Shown in pieces: positions 19,714-30,587 of a DNA stretch of 51,590 nt (within the stretch, counting starts at the first letter, position 1; each line of letters opens with the position of its first letter). This DNA comes from Fragilaria crotonensis (Eukaryota; Bacillariophyta; Fragilariophyceae; Fragilariales; Fragilariaceae). The notes beneath the pieces were generated by a model. It ran no database searches. It was not told where the DNA came from and was given only the letters and a program-made list of their open reading frames with translations. A program made the position numbers and the translations under genes. The DNA lies in contig JAKSYS010000452.1 of the NCBI GenBank assembly GCA_022925895.1, positions 1 through 51,590 of the forward strand, read 5' to 3'.

Positions 19714-21640
19714 TTGACAGCATCCAATCAGTCCCTGTCCTTTCCTTTCTTTGTGCTTCCGAAGTCCATTCTTGTCATGTCGACGATACAATCGATTGTG
19801 ACGGGTGAAGGGAGACGGGATTATGTAAGCATTCATATGCTAGTACAGAACACGACAACCTTGCCTTCTTGTATGATGACAAGCCTTGAAACTGCTTATG
19901 ATCCTCCTCCTGCTCACGAAGATGCTTTGCATACAGAGACACCAGGAAATGTTGCTGGCGCATCTAATCCTGCTGCTGATCTAGGTGTAAGAGGACAACA
20001 AGAAGGTCTCGACTCAGCACTATCAGCAGCATTCGTCGCAGTCAAACCTGCACCACAAGTACCATCAGTATGTCAACAACTGTACGTCGACTCAGGCAAC
20101 GACAAGATGGTACTCTAGTAGTACCTCATGTCCATCGGCCTCAAGAACAATGGTGGCGAACCTTTAGTTGCATTTGAGAAGGAGCCCTGGTGCTCCCTTC
20201 CAAAGAACCAGTTCCGGTCTCCAAAGAACACTGATCTTGTAAAGGAAATTCGGCGACGTGCAAATCTTCTATCAAGGAACATGACTTTGCTGCCGAGGCC
20301 AACAAACTGGGCGAGAATGCAGATGATGGAATGGTTAGATAGCAATCCTGTGTCTGAAGCTTGCGATGTCAACTTTCTGACTTCTGAAAATTTGAGGCTC
20401 CACGAGGTGTATGACAGGATGCGAAGTGAGCGTCAGCAGCAAGAATCAAGTGCCAACACGATGGACGATGCAACGGACGTTTCAAGAGGAGGTGGGGCAG
20501 GTCCATGATGGCGGGGGAATGGCTGTGCCGTATATGCGTATAATCATGTGCCTAACCGAAGATGATGTAGCTAAAGTCCTTATTCCTTGTTTGAGCAAAC
20601 ACTCTTTTGCGAGCAGACTTGGACGCTTGTAACTCTATTAGTAGGTAAGTGCTGTGTGTGTCATGACTGGTGTGCATCATGTTGCTTGTGGTTTCACTCA
20701 TTCGAACTAACCTTCTAACACCAGTATGCTCGCTCGTTCTCTAGACCCCAAAACGTATTTGAACGTATTGTAGAGCTGTGGAACAGCTCTGCCTTCAATC
20801 CTCTAGCTCCCCCGTCATTGTGTCATGAAGACTTCATGACTTCGATAGACTGTCGTCACGACCTTGTTGTTCATCTTGCCCCCGCCACACCGCAGAGGAT
20901 TCAAGACTTTTTTACCTCAACGCACTCAGAGCTCCTACGAATTATATCTAATTGGGAGGAGATGAGTGGGCGAGGCAATGGAGGCAGAGAAAATGAAGAT
21001 GCTACTGTTGACGACAATGGTAGCTCAACATCCATTGACTTCTAGGAGCTGCCACCAGCAACAATGGGTGGCAATCTTTGCAACAGACCACCCAGGGCCC
21101 TCGACAATCGTGCGGCCTTCTTGAATGGGAGGCCATCGTACTTGCTTTATTATTGGGAAGTGGCTGACACACATCAGTTGTTGGCCTCTTCCCTCCAGCG
21201 CCTCGGCGACAATGCCAATGCCTCAAGTGCATTGTCTCCTCCTTTTATTTCGATCAAGGAGGAGCAGCATTACAAGCAGCGGTGGCAGCTCTCAAGTCCG
21301 CAGACGCGAACGTCATTATGACCATGCTGTGCTGAGGATGGCTCCATTTGTGCATTCGCTTCAGGCTCATGCCGATTCACAACAAGAGCTTCTTGCCGAT
21401 CGTGCAAGAGATCGACAACATGAAAGAGAAGAAAACAGTCGGAAACGTCGCTTCAATCGTCGTTCGGAGTTGATGGATGAAGCTAGTAGACGGTATCGAA
21501 GACGAGATAGTGCAGAAGTAGCAGATTTGCTTGACAAAAGAAGCTTACAACTATCAGAGTTCTATGATTTGGAAGTGGCTAGTAAATTGGAGCATGAGAT
21601 TGTTCGGTTCGAGAGCAAACATGATGATAACCAGTCCTAG
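19714..21640 (+). pseudogene. Transposon companion protein, broken
   Basis: Pieces in shifting frames form one long protein. 19714-20118 reads to a TAG TAG pair; the same frame resumes at 20128-20508 with PTNWARMQMMEWLDSNPVSE and DVNFLTSENLRLHEVYDRM, a block that looks like a helical DNA-binding or partner domain. It continues as YMRIIMCLTEDDVAKV (20540-20590), a likely intron (GTAAGTG near 20645 to CAG near 20725), HEDFMTSIDCRHDLVVHLAP (20825-20885), NRAAFLNGRPSYLLYYWEVA and DTHQLLASSLQRL (21106-21205), and a basic, coiled C-terminus ending 21640. It has two stops and several shifts. Its pairing with a Harbinger nuclease suggests the Myb-like accessory role, but I see no classical Myb motif. 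Confidence 0.55.
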
Positions 21641-21691
21641 TTTTTGTTTTGTCACGGTCTCAATGTTTCACGTGTCGAAGTATTCATACAA

Positions 21692-22852
21692 TCACCTTCT
21701 CCTTGTTGATGGGCGTACTAGCATCGGCCGTGTGACACCAATTGAAGCAACATGGGAATGTAGCACCTCCCTTGGTAGTGGTGCACCATTTGCCGCACGT
21801 TCGTATCGTCGTTGCCTAGTACAACGACCACCTGTGCCAATGTCGTCAAAGTGATGGCCACCGTGCAACAGCTGTTCAGGAATTACCTCATTGCCTGCAT
21901 TCTGTAAATCCACGTCAATTGGCACCAACGGCACTGCACCGTTGACTTCTGAAATCCACTCGTCTCTGGCAGTATTGGAAGCAATGTCCCGTTCATCTGC
22001 ATCTATGCAGTAGTTATGTAGCTTAGCGAGAGCTCCTACTAGTGCAACAGTCTTTGCGATACTGACATTCATCGGTATCGCACTCCGAAGTATTGCCCAT
22101 CGATGAGTTAGCATGATTCCGGAAGCACACTCTATGCGAATTTGCAATTGGGAGTGGTAGAAGTGGTACGAGTCTTTTGTCCCAACAGACACGCCAGCGT
22201 ATGGAGTGGCCATATATGTTGAATTCAAATAGGCGTTGTCTCCGAAAAGACATAAGCCAGGAGCTAGAAGTCCCTCCTCCAAGTCACGGAACAGCGACAT
22301 CCCTTCTAACGCAAGACAACAATCTGAGGTCAACAATCCCGGGTACATGATGGAGATATCCAGGATGCGACCCCTAACGTCACACACTGCCTGGCAGTTA
22401 AGTCCAAACTTCTTCTTTTGTGCACACATGAATTTGCCACTGTCACACCCTAGTACGTCCTGGCAATCTTTCTTGGAGGGCTTATGAATCCAAATAAGGA
22501 TTCCATCTATGGCCCCAGCACAACAGTTGAACAAGCCAGTCCCTGAGACGTTTTGGAATCCTTGTGCAATATGTTTTTGCTGGTCGTGATCTTTTGGGTA
22601 TTCAATCTTGAACTTTGGATTCCGATTGATGGCATCTACGACATACCAGAAGCTTTTTTTGTGTTGGTGTGACCAGTACCGTATGTTGTCATGAGGCCAT
22701 ATGATGAAGCAGCAGAGAACCATCGCATTGCACAAGCAAGGCGGACTTCTGGCAAGATTGGTCCGTTCGAATAAATCTGGATGAACGAGATCCTTCTGTA
22801 CGGGCACTTGCAGATACAGTGTATGGGCAAAGCTCATCTGCAAGTGTCTCAA
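21692..22852 (-). pseudogene. PIF/Harbinger (HARBI1-like, DDE_Tnp_4) transposase, frameshifted
   Basis: Nuclease of the RNase H fold. Numbering the frame from 22852, the catalytic triad is visible: Asp116 in CCAGAIDGILIWIHKP, Asp205 in LFGDNAYLN, and Glu241 in IRIECASGIMLTHRW. The HTH-side segment is in another frame at 22660-22770 (LACAMRWFSAASSYG, then MTTYGTGHT) and returns at the A7 run (22655-22661, minus sense), so at least two frame changes lie between 22650 and 22780. No ATG starts the long frame; an internal Met (MSFAHTLY) or a lost upstream part is possible. The catalytic core is intact, so decay is recent or partly an assembly effect. Confidence 0.75.
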
Positions 22853-22854
22853 AG

Positions 22855-24117
22855 TTAGTCCGATTCAGTTGAGGTAGTTTTCAGTGAACCTGAGAAGCTC
22901 TCAAGTGCTTCCTTCCCTGTGTTTGATTCTGTCCCAACATGCAACAATTCTGCGAACAGGACGTGGTCGACAGTTTGTTGCGTCGGCAGGTTGGAGGCGG
23001 GGAACTCAATAATCAAACGTTCATCTTCGTCGTCAAAGGGATATTGGTAAGAAGACTCACCAAAGAGCTTGGCCCATTCGTCATAGTTGAAGTTGGGAAG
23101 ATTCTCAATGGTAGACGTGACTGTGGTGAACCAATCGTCGAAGACGACATGGAATTGTGGAGTGATGTAACCGGAGGCAACATTGAGGACAAGTGGAACG
23201 GTGCTTGCATGCTTGTCCAACAGGCCCATGTTGATGCTGCGAATTGAACGTGGTTGCCAGCGTGGGACTTTCTTTCCATCAGCCATACTCTTGTCAAGGA
23301 CATAGACGGGGCAGCCCCAGACGTGCAAGTCATGGAACTTGTGTTGCTGCCATCGAGACTTGGTGAAGCCGTCGACTGGAGCCAAGCCTGTTTCCATGTT
23401 GGGCATGTGATTGTGCAAATAGTCGGCGTGAGCGACGGCCATAGGCCAAATGGTAGCATCGGCAACATCAGGCCAATGAATGGCGGAGTGCAACATCATG
23501 GTCCGTGCAATGGACATGATGGTTCGAATCAAGCAATCGGCGTTGCCATTGTGATGGTGTGCGCCGACACCTGCAAATCGTATAATCTGCTCAAATAGCG
23601 TCAGTTTTTCAGAGAACTTGCTCCTTAGAACAAGTGAAGCATTTGCCATTCTCTGACAAGTATGATTGAGGGATGATGCAATGATCTCTGCACATGAGTT
23701 CAAAATTCTCTTTTGCCATGAGCGTCTCGTGCGTAGTCAAATGTGTCTGGAACTCGACATGGATGTAACCCAAGGCATGGTCGTTAAAGATGCATCCTCC
23801 GGTACTATACATTTCATTGTGAGCCGGTTTTCCAGCTGACGTGAATAGCCATCCCTTTGTGCTGCAAATGAAATGATCGATTGACACTTGCTGACCTGAA
23901 ATCAAGTGAGCATCCTTCAAAACTCCATCGCGGTCGCGGATGATTGACGTTGTCCGACCTGAGGCAGCAGGTCGACGATGTTGGTTTTGTACTGACTGGC
24001 GGCGCACTTAGGCATTTGATCAAGTTTGCATGCAGCTTGGTGAAGGTGACGCTTGTTGTTGCTGCGAGTGAGAACGCCGGTGCGCAACCACAAGAACTGA
24101 ATCTTCTTGAAACTCAT
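22855..24117 (-). pseudogene. Copia-type integrase, frameshifted, altered catalytic residues
   Basis: The HHCC zinc region (SFKKIQFL..., HLHQAAC...C..C) spans 24117-23960. The catalytic core contains VSIDHFICSTKG (first Asp present). The second block is YLSENGKCF, where the family has an Asp (DNG), and the third is VGAHHHNGNADCLIRTI, where the family has Glu (AER). Both changes would impair strand transfer. The C-terminal WGCPVYVLDK and RSINMGLLDKHASTV match copia elements of diatoms. Frame breaks occur near 24007 and 23640. Confidence 0.75.
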
Positions 24118-24126
24118 GTGCCCAAG

Positions 24127-24795
24127 TCAGTAGTGCCAACGGAGGAGCTCTTTCTCGGGCTCGGAGAGGTTGAGATTGCTTTTGTTGACGGCAGTTATTG
24201 TTGCATTGAGACATTCGGCGGCCTTGGGGATGTCAACTTGACGATGGGCTTCAGAAGTCGGTAAGTTGTTGTCAGGATTGACACGAGCAACAATCATTGC
24301 CCGCATTGGATCACCGGCAATTCCGCTGAGCGTGAGTTGATGTGCCTCGTCGTTAATGGACTCGCCGTTGTACTTGTGAAGCAGGCTTGTGGTTGACAGA
24401 AGGCGGACGCAAACCTTGGGAATGTAGTAGTAGGCTGGAAGAGTTAATGTTTGTAGGTTTCCGAAGACATTGTGGAACGACCATTTGACATGTCCTTGTC
24501 CTTCAATCCTGAGACCTTTGGCAATGCCTTTGAGCTGAATAATTGTGCTTGGTTTGAGGATCGGATTGTCAAAATTGTCTTTATTGGGAGTAATGGTGAC
24601 ACTTGCACCTGAATCCCAGATGACGGCGAAGGTGGAGTCTGCCTTCAATGTAGATCGGAAGCGACTTGGTGCTTGGAGAACGGCTCGCATCGACGGTCCA
24701 CTTGCAGTCATGTCGACTTCGGCCATGTTGAAGTGGTCCATGATCCTTCTGGCAGCGTTGACACGGCGTGCTGCTCTTGGCGTGTTGGATTGCAC
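24127..24795 (-). pseudogene. Copia-type protease and gag-pre-integrase region
   Basis: The aspartic protease active site reads VIWDSGASVTITPNK (DSGA triad), followed by flap-like KGLRIEGQGHVKW. The frame ends in LSEPEKELLRWHY, the start of the gag-pre-integrase block whose LGHMSF continuation is in another frame at about 24117. The protease itself looks complete; the polyprotein is broken at this shift. Confidence 0.75.
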
Positions 24796-25400
24796 AGGAC
24801 TTGGATAAGCTGTATTGGGAGGTGGGAGCGCGGCAGGCTAGGTAGCTGGAGGATGTGGTCAATTTTGAGCCCGGCGGGCGCGTGAGAACCGGTTGGGACA
24901 AGACTGATCAGGTGATGTCTGTCCACGGTGTCTCTCCATCACTTGTATGCGGTGTCTCTCCTCTCCCTCTCGAGTCACATTCGGTAGTGGTTGCTGACGT
25001 GCCCAAACTTGGTGTTGCGAAAATGTCGGATGGACATCGGGAGGTAGCTCCTGCAGTACCAGTACAGTTTCCGTCAGCTGAAACACTGGATTTTGCAAAA
25101 CATCCAGTTCGCGTCGAATCTCGTGCATGTCATGGACATTAGGAACGAAACCTTTGCAACGTTGAGTGTCGTTACGACGCGGAAGTGGACGACGTATAAA
25201 CTGACCCATCGCTCGGATGTTGATCGGGTATTGACGGTGGAATCCTTCCGTACGAATGCTGCGTTTTGGAGGACTGAGGCTTCGACGGCATTGGTTGCGT
25301 GCAAGTCGTTGGTGAAGTCGCCGCCGCCGACGAGGGGATGCGTCACGGTCGTTTGGTGCCGGTGGCGGACGAGTTGCAGATAATGAATCATGGAGTACAC

Positions 25401-25769
25401 CGTACTGTGAAGCAGTATTCCAGTACGACAGTAACTTCAGTAGAGTGTCGTTGGAAGACGAAAGGGAGCCCCCCTAATCGAGCCGGCCATCACCTGCAAT
25501 AGTGTACGGGAGTACTGAGTTCTACTTACTACTGTTACAGTGTACGGTATTTCTATCCTCAGAGGGGCAGTCTGAGATTCGTATGTAAAGTTGACGTGTA
25601 ACTTTATTTGCACTATAATTTATAGAGTCGATTTTTGTAGAAAAGCTCGATCGGCTCGATTTGGGGACTTACACGGCCTCCCAGTTCCACTTAATCGGAG
25701 TTTATACCAATTCGCACATATGTATGATATGTATATGCATATATATGTATAACACCCTCGCAGCAATAA
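25401..25769. other. Intergenic, GTAC-rich, AT-rich end
   Basis: No gene. Several GTAC motifs (25390-25545) and an AT-rich stretch with ATATGTATATGCATATATATG at about 25727-25747 in shorter blocks. It could contain a lost long terminal repeat, but there is no partner copy. Confidence 0.4.
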
Positions 25770-27020
25770 ATGCTCCGCACAGACATGGAACATGGAGCTG
25801 AAGCCACTGATGGCTGGTGGCTGCCTGGGACATCCAGAAAACCTGGCTGTGGCGTAGAACCGACAGTAGCACCAAGGGCAGTGTATGCCGCTTCCTTAAG
25901 GAGCAATTTGTAATCCTTCGTGTAGGAAATGTGACCAGGTCTGTCACCGTCATGGCGAGATCCTCCGGTAGGAGAGATCCGGCTGATGACATGATTCGCC
26001 GAGCTGCGCATGCTTTGCCATGCCGAATCTCAGCAGAGTCGTCATCCTTGGATAAAACAACGGCGGTGATAGTTTCTGCATTAGTCTCCGGTCCCAGCAA
26101 TGCTCATGCCGATCCCATCACTTTCGCAGCGGCCTCGCGAACGCCGTCATCTTCGTGCTTAAGCAACCTGTGCTGGCGTCCAGAGCTGAAGGAATGCTGT
26201 CCGGAAGTTTCGCCTTAGACCCACCTTCCCTAAGAACAGTTGACAAAGCTTCCAGAGTCGCAGTTTGACGGCAGCAATTCCGCCCTCGTCGCCTGCCTTT
26301 CCGAGGGAACCTGAGGAGAGCTCTTTGAGCAGTGGGTCAACCCTTGTCGAAAGGGCATCAACAGTGCAAGAGCTTTGATTGCTTCCACTCTGACTTGACG
26401 CGATTGATCTGACAATGCCTTAACGAAGGTTGTTTGGAATTGTGGAATTGTGGAACAGAGGCACGCAAGGCAGGGCCGCCCTCAACAAGAACCATCCCGA
26501 GAGTGCGCAGAATGGCAACCTTAACTTCCGCTGGATTGCGATCTCCAACAATGCGAAGCAACGGGCCTGTGATCTTAATGATTAATTGACCGGCCAGGAA
26601 CTTGCTCGACGTATATGAGATGAGCTCACCCAATCCTGCGGCGGATCCGTAGAGGATACCACGCTGGTAGATTGGCAAAAGAGGCTCAAGACCTGAAATA
26701 AACTCAATTGTTAGCTATATATCGAGACCATCCATTAAAAGCACATGGCGCACACGAGAAGAATCAGAAAGACTAAGCAGAATCCCCCAGGTATCGCGTC
26801 GGGATATGTTTACAAAAGAAATCATCATGTTCAACGCATCGAAGCAATGCAACGTTGAAGACTCCGCTTACCTTTTGGTATGTTGAACCCGGGCATTAGA
26901 ATTCTCCATCACCAACGCCACCTTTCCTGCGCCGCGCGTCACTCACCATGCTACTAATGAGGTTTCGGATGAATTCCACATGCTTGACAAGCTCTTCTGC
27001 AGGGACGTGTGTCGAAAGTC
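25770..27020 (-). pseudogene. GCN1-like translational regulator, C-terminal fragment
   Basis: HEAT-repeat protein GCN1, which presents uncharged tRNA to the GCN2 kinase on ribosomes. Exon pieces: EELVKHVEFIRNLISSMVSD and ARRRKGGVGDGEF (27010-26900), PGFNIPK ending at a GTAAGC donor near 26876, then after a TTTCAG acceptor at about 26697 GLEPLLPIYQRGILYGSA, KITGPLLRIVGDRNPAEVKV, KALSDQSRQVRVEAIKALAL, and further HEAT-like segments including AEIRHGKACAARRIMSSAG. Lesions: an in-frame loss of several codons after LYGSA, an 8-bp repeat insertion near 26440, a TGA near 26105, and about five one-base shifts. The intron is kept, so this is not a processed copy. The rest of the roughly 2,600-residue protein is absent. 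Confidence 0.75.
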
Positions 27021-27242
27021 TCTAGCGAGAGAGTAGTAGAGAGACAACATTACGTTAGGATGTATCGGTATTTTTACCATGGTATGTGTATTTATATAGA
27101 ATTCAAATCATTAGTTATGGACTGACATTAACAAGGTTGTATTGTAAGATTCACCCCTCGAGGTTTTATAGACATCATGTCATCAGTTTGTTGCATATAG
27201 ATATACGAGCAATACTTAGTTTTAGAGCAAGGCGACCTTTAT

Positions 27243-27899
27243 TCATCTCCCTTGCAGATAAATCCGGACTATCATAATAGTCTCAAAAGGAATCTCTGGT
27301 AGGATCCAAAGTAATCGTTCAGGATGACCAATTGCAGCAATCAACACAATCAACAAGGAGATAACTTGATAACCCAATGACACAATTACGACTGCTGCTC
27401 TGGTACGTTGGACATACGCATCCCCAAAACTTTCACCCTCGTTGATTACGGCACAATAGCGAATGAAAACGACGCTTGCCCCAACAGACAATATGATGGC
27501 CGCTAGGATTAGTTGCCAACCCGAAAGCGTCGCCACAATTGCCGCCATTTCTAGCAATTCGGCCACCCATGCGATGTTGGTACCCTTGTCGACAAAAAGA
27601 GTATCAACCCATTCTTTTGTATCCGTCCATCGCATGAGAGAAGCTGCAATACTGTGCAAGGCAGAGCCAACGGCATGTGTCCGATTGATGGTTGTACCCA
27701 CCTGCCAATTGGCCGCTCCGGACGTGATATCGAAAAAGATGTCGATGCCTGCAAGGAACATCAAGGGCTTCTTATGTATGATTCCTCCAATTAAACAAAG
27801 AAGGTATGCTTGAACGGCGAACATCGATACTGTGATAAGGTAACTTTCGGAGTATCCTTCCTTGAAAAAATCAACAAAGGTCAAGATAGTGGTCGACAT
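27243..27899 (-). CDS. Multipass membrane protein of unknown function
   Basis: 218 residues, intact, ATG at 27899. About six hydrophobic segments: near residues 19-38, 45-60, 112-130, 129-147, 168-190 and 190-210. It has no recognised motif. The central soluble loop (INRTHAVGSALHSI... WTDTKEWVDTLFVDKG) is amphipathic. I do not recognise the family. A single uninterrupted frame and even hydrophobic spacing make it a convincing gene. It faces away from a 0.8 kb empty region and lies 220 bp from the GCN1 relic. Confidence 0.65.
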   Translation of the reverse strand: MSTTILTFVDFFKEGYSESYLITVSMFAVQAYLLCLIGGIIHKKPLMFLAGIDIFFDITSGAANWQVGTTINRTHAVGSALHSIAASLMRWTDTKEWVDTLFVDKGTNIAWVAELLEMAAIVATLSGWQLILAAIILSVGASVVFIRYCAVINEGESFGDAYVQRTRAAVVIVSLGYQVISLLIVLIAAIGHPERLLWILPEIPFETIMIVRIYLQGR

Positions 27900-28736
27900 A
27901 TGAACTGTCTACGATAACAATGTAATGCACGTCAGTGGAGGAAGTAAGTATCGGTACCTTGTTCCTGGTCTCAGCTCGCGCTAGAGCTACTTGTATTAGT
28001 TATGAATGTATTGAACTTGAACGGCGAATCGAGTGGGAACAGAATACATGTTTCATTTTCCCACGTTTCACGTTTCAGGAATTTAGCCCTGTACTCGTAG
28101 TCAATTCCCGTACAGTACAAGTCCAACGTGCGAGACGCGTCATCGGTGTGAAGTGTGAACGAGATTTCGGACCTTTCTTTACCTGGAACTGGTACTCCGA
28201 GTACTACTACTATGTCATATGGTAATTGCATTGGATCGTCGGGGGTCGGGGGTGGTGGTGGTTCCGGTAACAATATTTTGGTCAACATCTGCATATATAT
28301 CATCTATCATCAGTATTGTTTCATCATTACTACAACGACCATTGCTGTATCCAGCGATGGCTGTTGGATTATTTTGAATGTGAACATGATCGCTAGATGT
28401 AATGGAGTGCAGAAAATGCGTCGTAGTTGCCTTTTTACGCCATGGCGTTGTCGTCGTTGAATCTATATAAAAGCTCGCGCAGGATGATCCGAATTTGGTC
28501 ATAGAAATCGGCCTCGTCTTTCGCTGCATCGCGATGGGTGAGTCAACAGCGAAGATCTATGAACGAACAGATGCATGGCAGAAGTCGTCGGCTTGTCAGA
28601 AACAACGCTCGGAGGCACTGTCCCGTCTAGCGATACACTAAAATGTATTCTGCCGAGCGCTTGTCCTCATTCACGTAGGCAACAAGAAGTACCAGGAGCA
28701 CTTCTTTCTTCGATAACAACTTGGAACATCGCCGTC
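27900..28736. other. Intergenic; one doubtful open frame
   Basis: The minus-strand frame 27971-28303 (110 aa) begins with a Pro-rich segment (PEPPPPPTPDDP) and a regular tail (YDIVVVLGVPVPG), but has no recognised domain; it may be a small gene or chance. The plus frame 28575-28735 leads into the fucosyltransferase relic and is unrelated to it. Confidence 0.35.
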
Positions 28737-29248
28737 GTCTTGTCTACATTGCATCGGATGAGTAGGACCAAACTTTCTTTCAGCCATTCAGAGATCTTTG
28801 ATGTTGTCATGTTGGATGATTTCAAACATTTACTGGTGGGGTCAACACCAACCATTACGGCATGATTGATTCGTTGATTGCCTCGCGATCAAAAACCTTT
28901 TGGATGCTGGTTTTCGACTTTTCTGGATACATTAATCGACTACGCGGTTTCTGATTGATTCGTTGATTGCCTCGCGATCAAAAATCTTTTGGATGCTGGT
29001 TTTCGACTTTTCTGGATACATTAATCGACTACACGGTTTCCGAAATGGGATATCATTCGTCCTACAACTACGCCCTCGATGACCGCAAGTATCACATTCA
29101 GGAATTCTATCCCGTCAAGAAATCATTCTACGCTCGTGAATTCCCACGGCTGGAGACTGATTGATGAGGGTATTCAAGAACTCGCCGAGGCAGACGCAGC
29201 AATCAATGCAGAGGGTGCTGGAGCAAGCAAAGCAGCACTGTAGTGGAG
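28737..29248 (+). pseudogene. Broken second copy of the fucosyltransferase last exon
   Basis: Matches 14405-14859 closely: VYIASDE, then an in-frame TAG where the gene has AAG, then FDVVMLDDFKHLLVG, EMGYHSSYNYALDDRKYHIQ and EFYPVKKSFYAREFP. It contains deletions and an internal 89-bp tandem repeat. No upstream exons or promoter are present, so it cannot make the enzyme. The homology continues unbroken past the stop into 3' flank and the Pcc1 exon, so it arose by DNA duplication rather than from mRNA. Confidence 0.9.
28863..29040 (+). repeat. 89-bp tandem duplication inside the relic
   Basis: Two adjacent units, 28863-28951 and 28952-29040, differ at about two positions. Both share the small deletions that separate the relic from the parent gene, so the doubling happened after the copy had begun to decay. 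Confidence 0.85.
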
Positions 29249-29487
29249 CGCTCAGGCGCTACGGTCGCTATCTTTATTTATAGTTAATGAAATCATGTGT
29301 ATGTTACTGCAGTACGATGGGTGTACTTTGCAATCATATCGACTACTTCAGGTCAGCAGGTGTCTGGATGATTCCGGATTTCCGGCTGTCCGAGTGTTCG
29401 AGATTTGAAGAAGGATTCCCTGCACCGCGTTGTTTATGACAGAGTTCCTCACTCACTTTGCCAAGAAAGTCACACACCGTAAGTCCC

Positions 29488-29894
29488 TCAGTCGTTGATA
29501 CTGTCAAACTCTTGATGGCATTTGAGTACCACTGTTAGATAATCGAAAATCCAGATACTGCAACTCTTAGCATTTTCGCTTCTGTTGCCTGGAATGATCT
29601 GTTTTGTCAAGTTTATTAGCAGTTGGTGGGTAGTGAGCACCAGCAAGCCTCCGCGGTTTGTTGTTGGAATTTGTTGCAAGGCGTCCACTGTCTATGCATT
29701 CACTCATTCACTCACATTCGCAAGGTCCTCGGATCTGTTGACAATACGTCCATGGTCTTGACAACACGATTTCCCAGTTCCTGATCAACGATTAGCACAT
29801 TCTTGGTTCTGCTGGCACTGGCTGCGGTTGGAAAGGACACATTAATCTCACAAGCATATGGATAGCCCTTATTGTGTGCGGCGGCGGCAGTCAT
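29488..29894 (-). CDS. Pcc1/LAGE3-like KEOPS subunit, two exons
   Basis: Small subunit of the KEOPS complex, which makes the t6A modification of tRNA. Exon 1 is 29894-29716 (ATG at 29894), the intron begins GTGAGT at 29715 and ends CAG at 29558, and exon 2 is 29557-29488. Total 82 residues, near the yeast Pcc1 length of 88. Sequence marks: YACEINVSFPTAASA, VLIVDQELGNRVVKTMDV, TDPRTLR (the conserved D-x-R-x-LR), then DYLTVVLKCHQEFD in place of the family's C-terminal amphipathic helix. The middle is about eight residues shorter than typical, so a homolog with modified fold is possible. Its last exon lies inside the segment duplicated from 14.9-15.2 kb. Confidence 0.6.
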
Positions 29895-30587
29895 GATGGA
29901 ATAATAATGATGTGTGGGAGTGTCACTGATGATGTAGTCTAAAGTACAGCACCAACGCCGAGCACAGATTATCTTGTGTTGATGTGCGCCATCATGTCGA
30001 CATCTAAAAAAGGTCATGCTTGAAACTTCATCGTAGTACGACAGTACAAGGTACTGTAGTAACACTACACAGTACCAATGACAGCTGCACTACAGTACCA
30101 GGGTAGAGGTGCAATATGCCGTATGCCATACGGCGGGTCCGATTAGGTTTCACCAATTTGACGTCTGAGCCCACGTCACAGTACTGATGTCTTCACGTTC
30201 AACGTCCTGACATACAGTACTACAGTAAGACAGTAACATACTGAGAGCATCCTGATTGGTACGCGCTGACGTCAAATTGGTGAAACCTAGCAATCGGATC
30301 TGTCATATGTCATATGCCATGTGTACTGTAGTATGAAAAAGTAGTGTTGTACTGTAGAAGTCATTTTTTAACAGGACTGGTACTAGTACTAGTACTGTAA
30401 ACTGTAATTTGTGGTAGCTATTTTTCTCGAAACAATGGAGATGCACGTCTGCTCGTGTAATTGGTGTCGACCATCAGCGCTTGTTTCGTGTCATTTGTTT
30501 TATTTGTGTTGCTTGTGATTGTGTTATCAAAAAGTACTATTACCCCTTGACGTTGTTGACAACTCTGGCTATCTGAACTAAACTGCA
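29895..30587. other. Intergenic with hairpin element and GTAC patches
   Basis: 693 bp between the Pcc1-like start and an unknown membrane gene. GTAC motifs are dense at 30030-30110 and 30215-30420. It holds the 30137-30300 inverted repeat described separately. Confidence 0.5.
30137..30300. repeat. MITE-like inverted repeat
   Basis: The arm TAGGTTTCACCAATTTGACG (from 30144) reappears inverted around 30269-30290; pairing is perfect for about 22 bp and extends imperfectly outward through GTCCGATT/AATCGGATC. The loop is about 100 bp. The arms contain GACGTC. It is too short to code and looks like a small foldback element. Confidence 0.7.

Larger units (their letters stand above)
19714..22852. 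mobile_element. PIF/Harbinger-like DNA transposon, degenerate
   Basis: Two convergent genes whose ends are about 50 bp apart: a companion protein (+) and a DDE nuclease (-). That is the usual two-gene content of PIF/Harbinger elements. Ends are uncertain: I found no convincing terminal inverted repeats, and the right side runs directly into a copia element at about 22855. Confidence 0.65.
22855..25400 (-). mobile_element. Ty1/copia-like retrotransposon fragment (protease-integrase; no reverse transcriptase)
   Basis: Order from high to low coordinates: an unresolved region (about 24850-25400), protease (about 24200-24795) and integrase (22855-24117), i.e. copia order. The reverse transcriptase and RNase H that should follow the integrase are missing, because the sequence changes to the Harbinger transposase at about 22855. 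No long terminal repeats were found. Confidence 0.8.
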
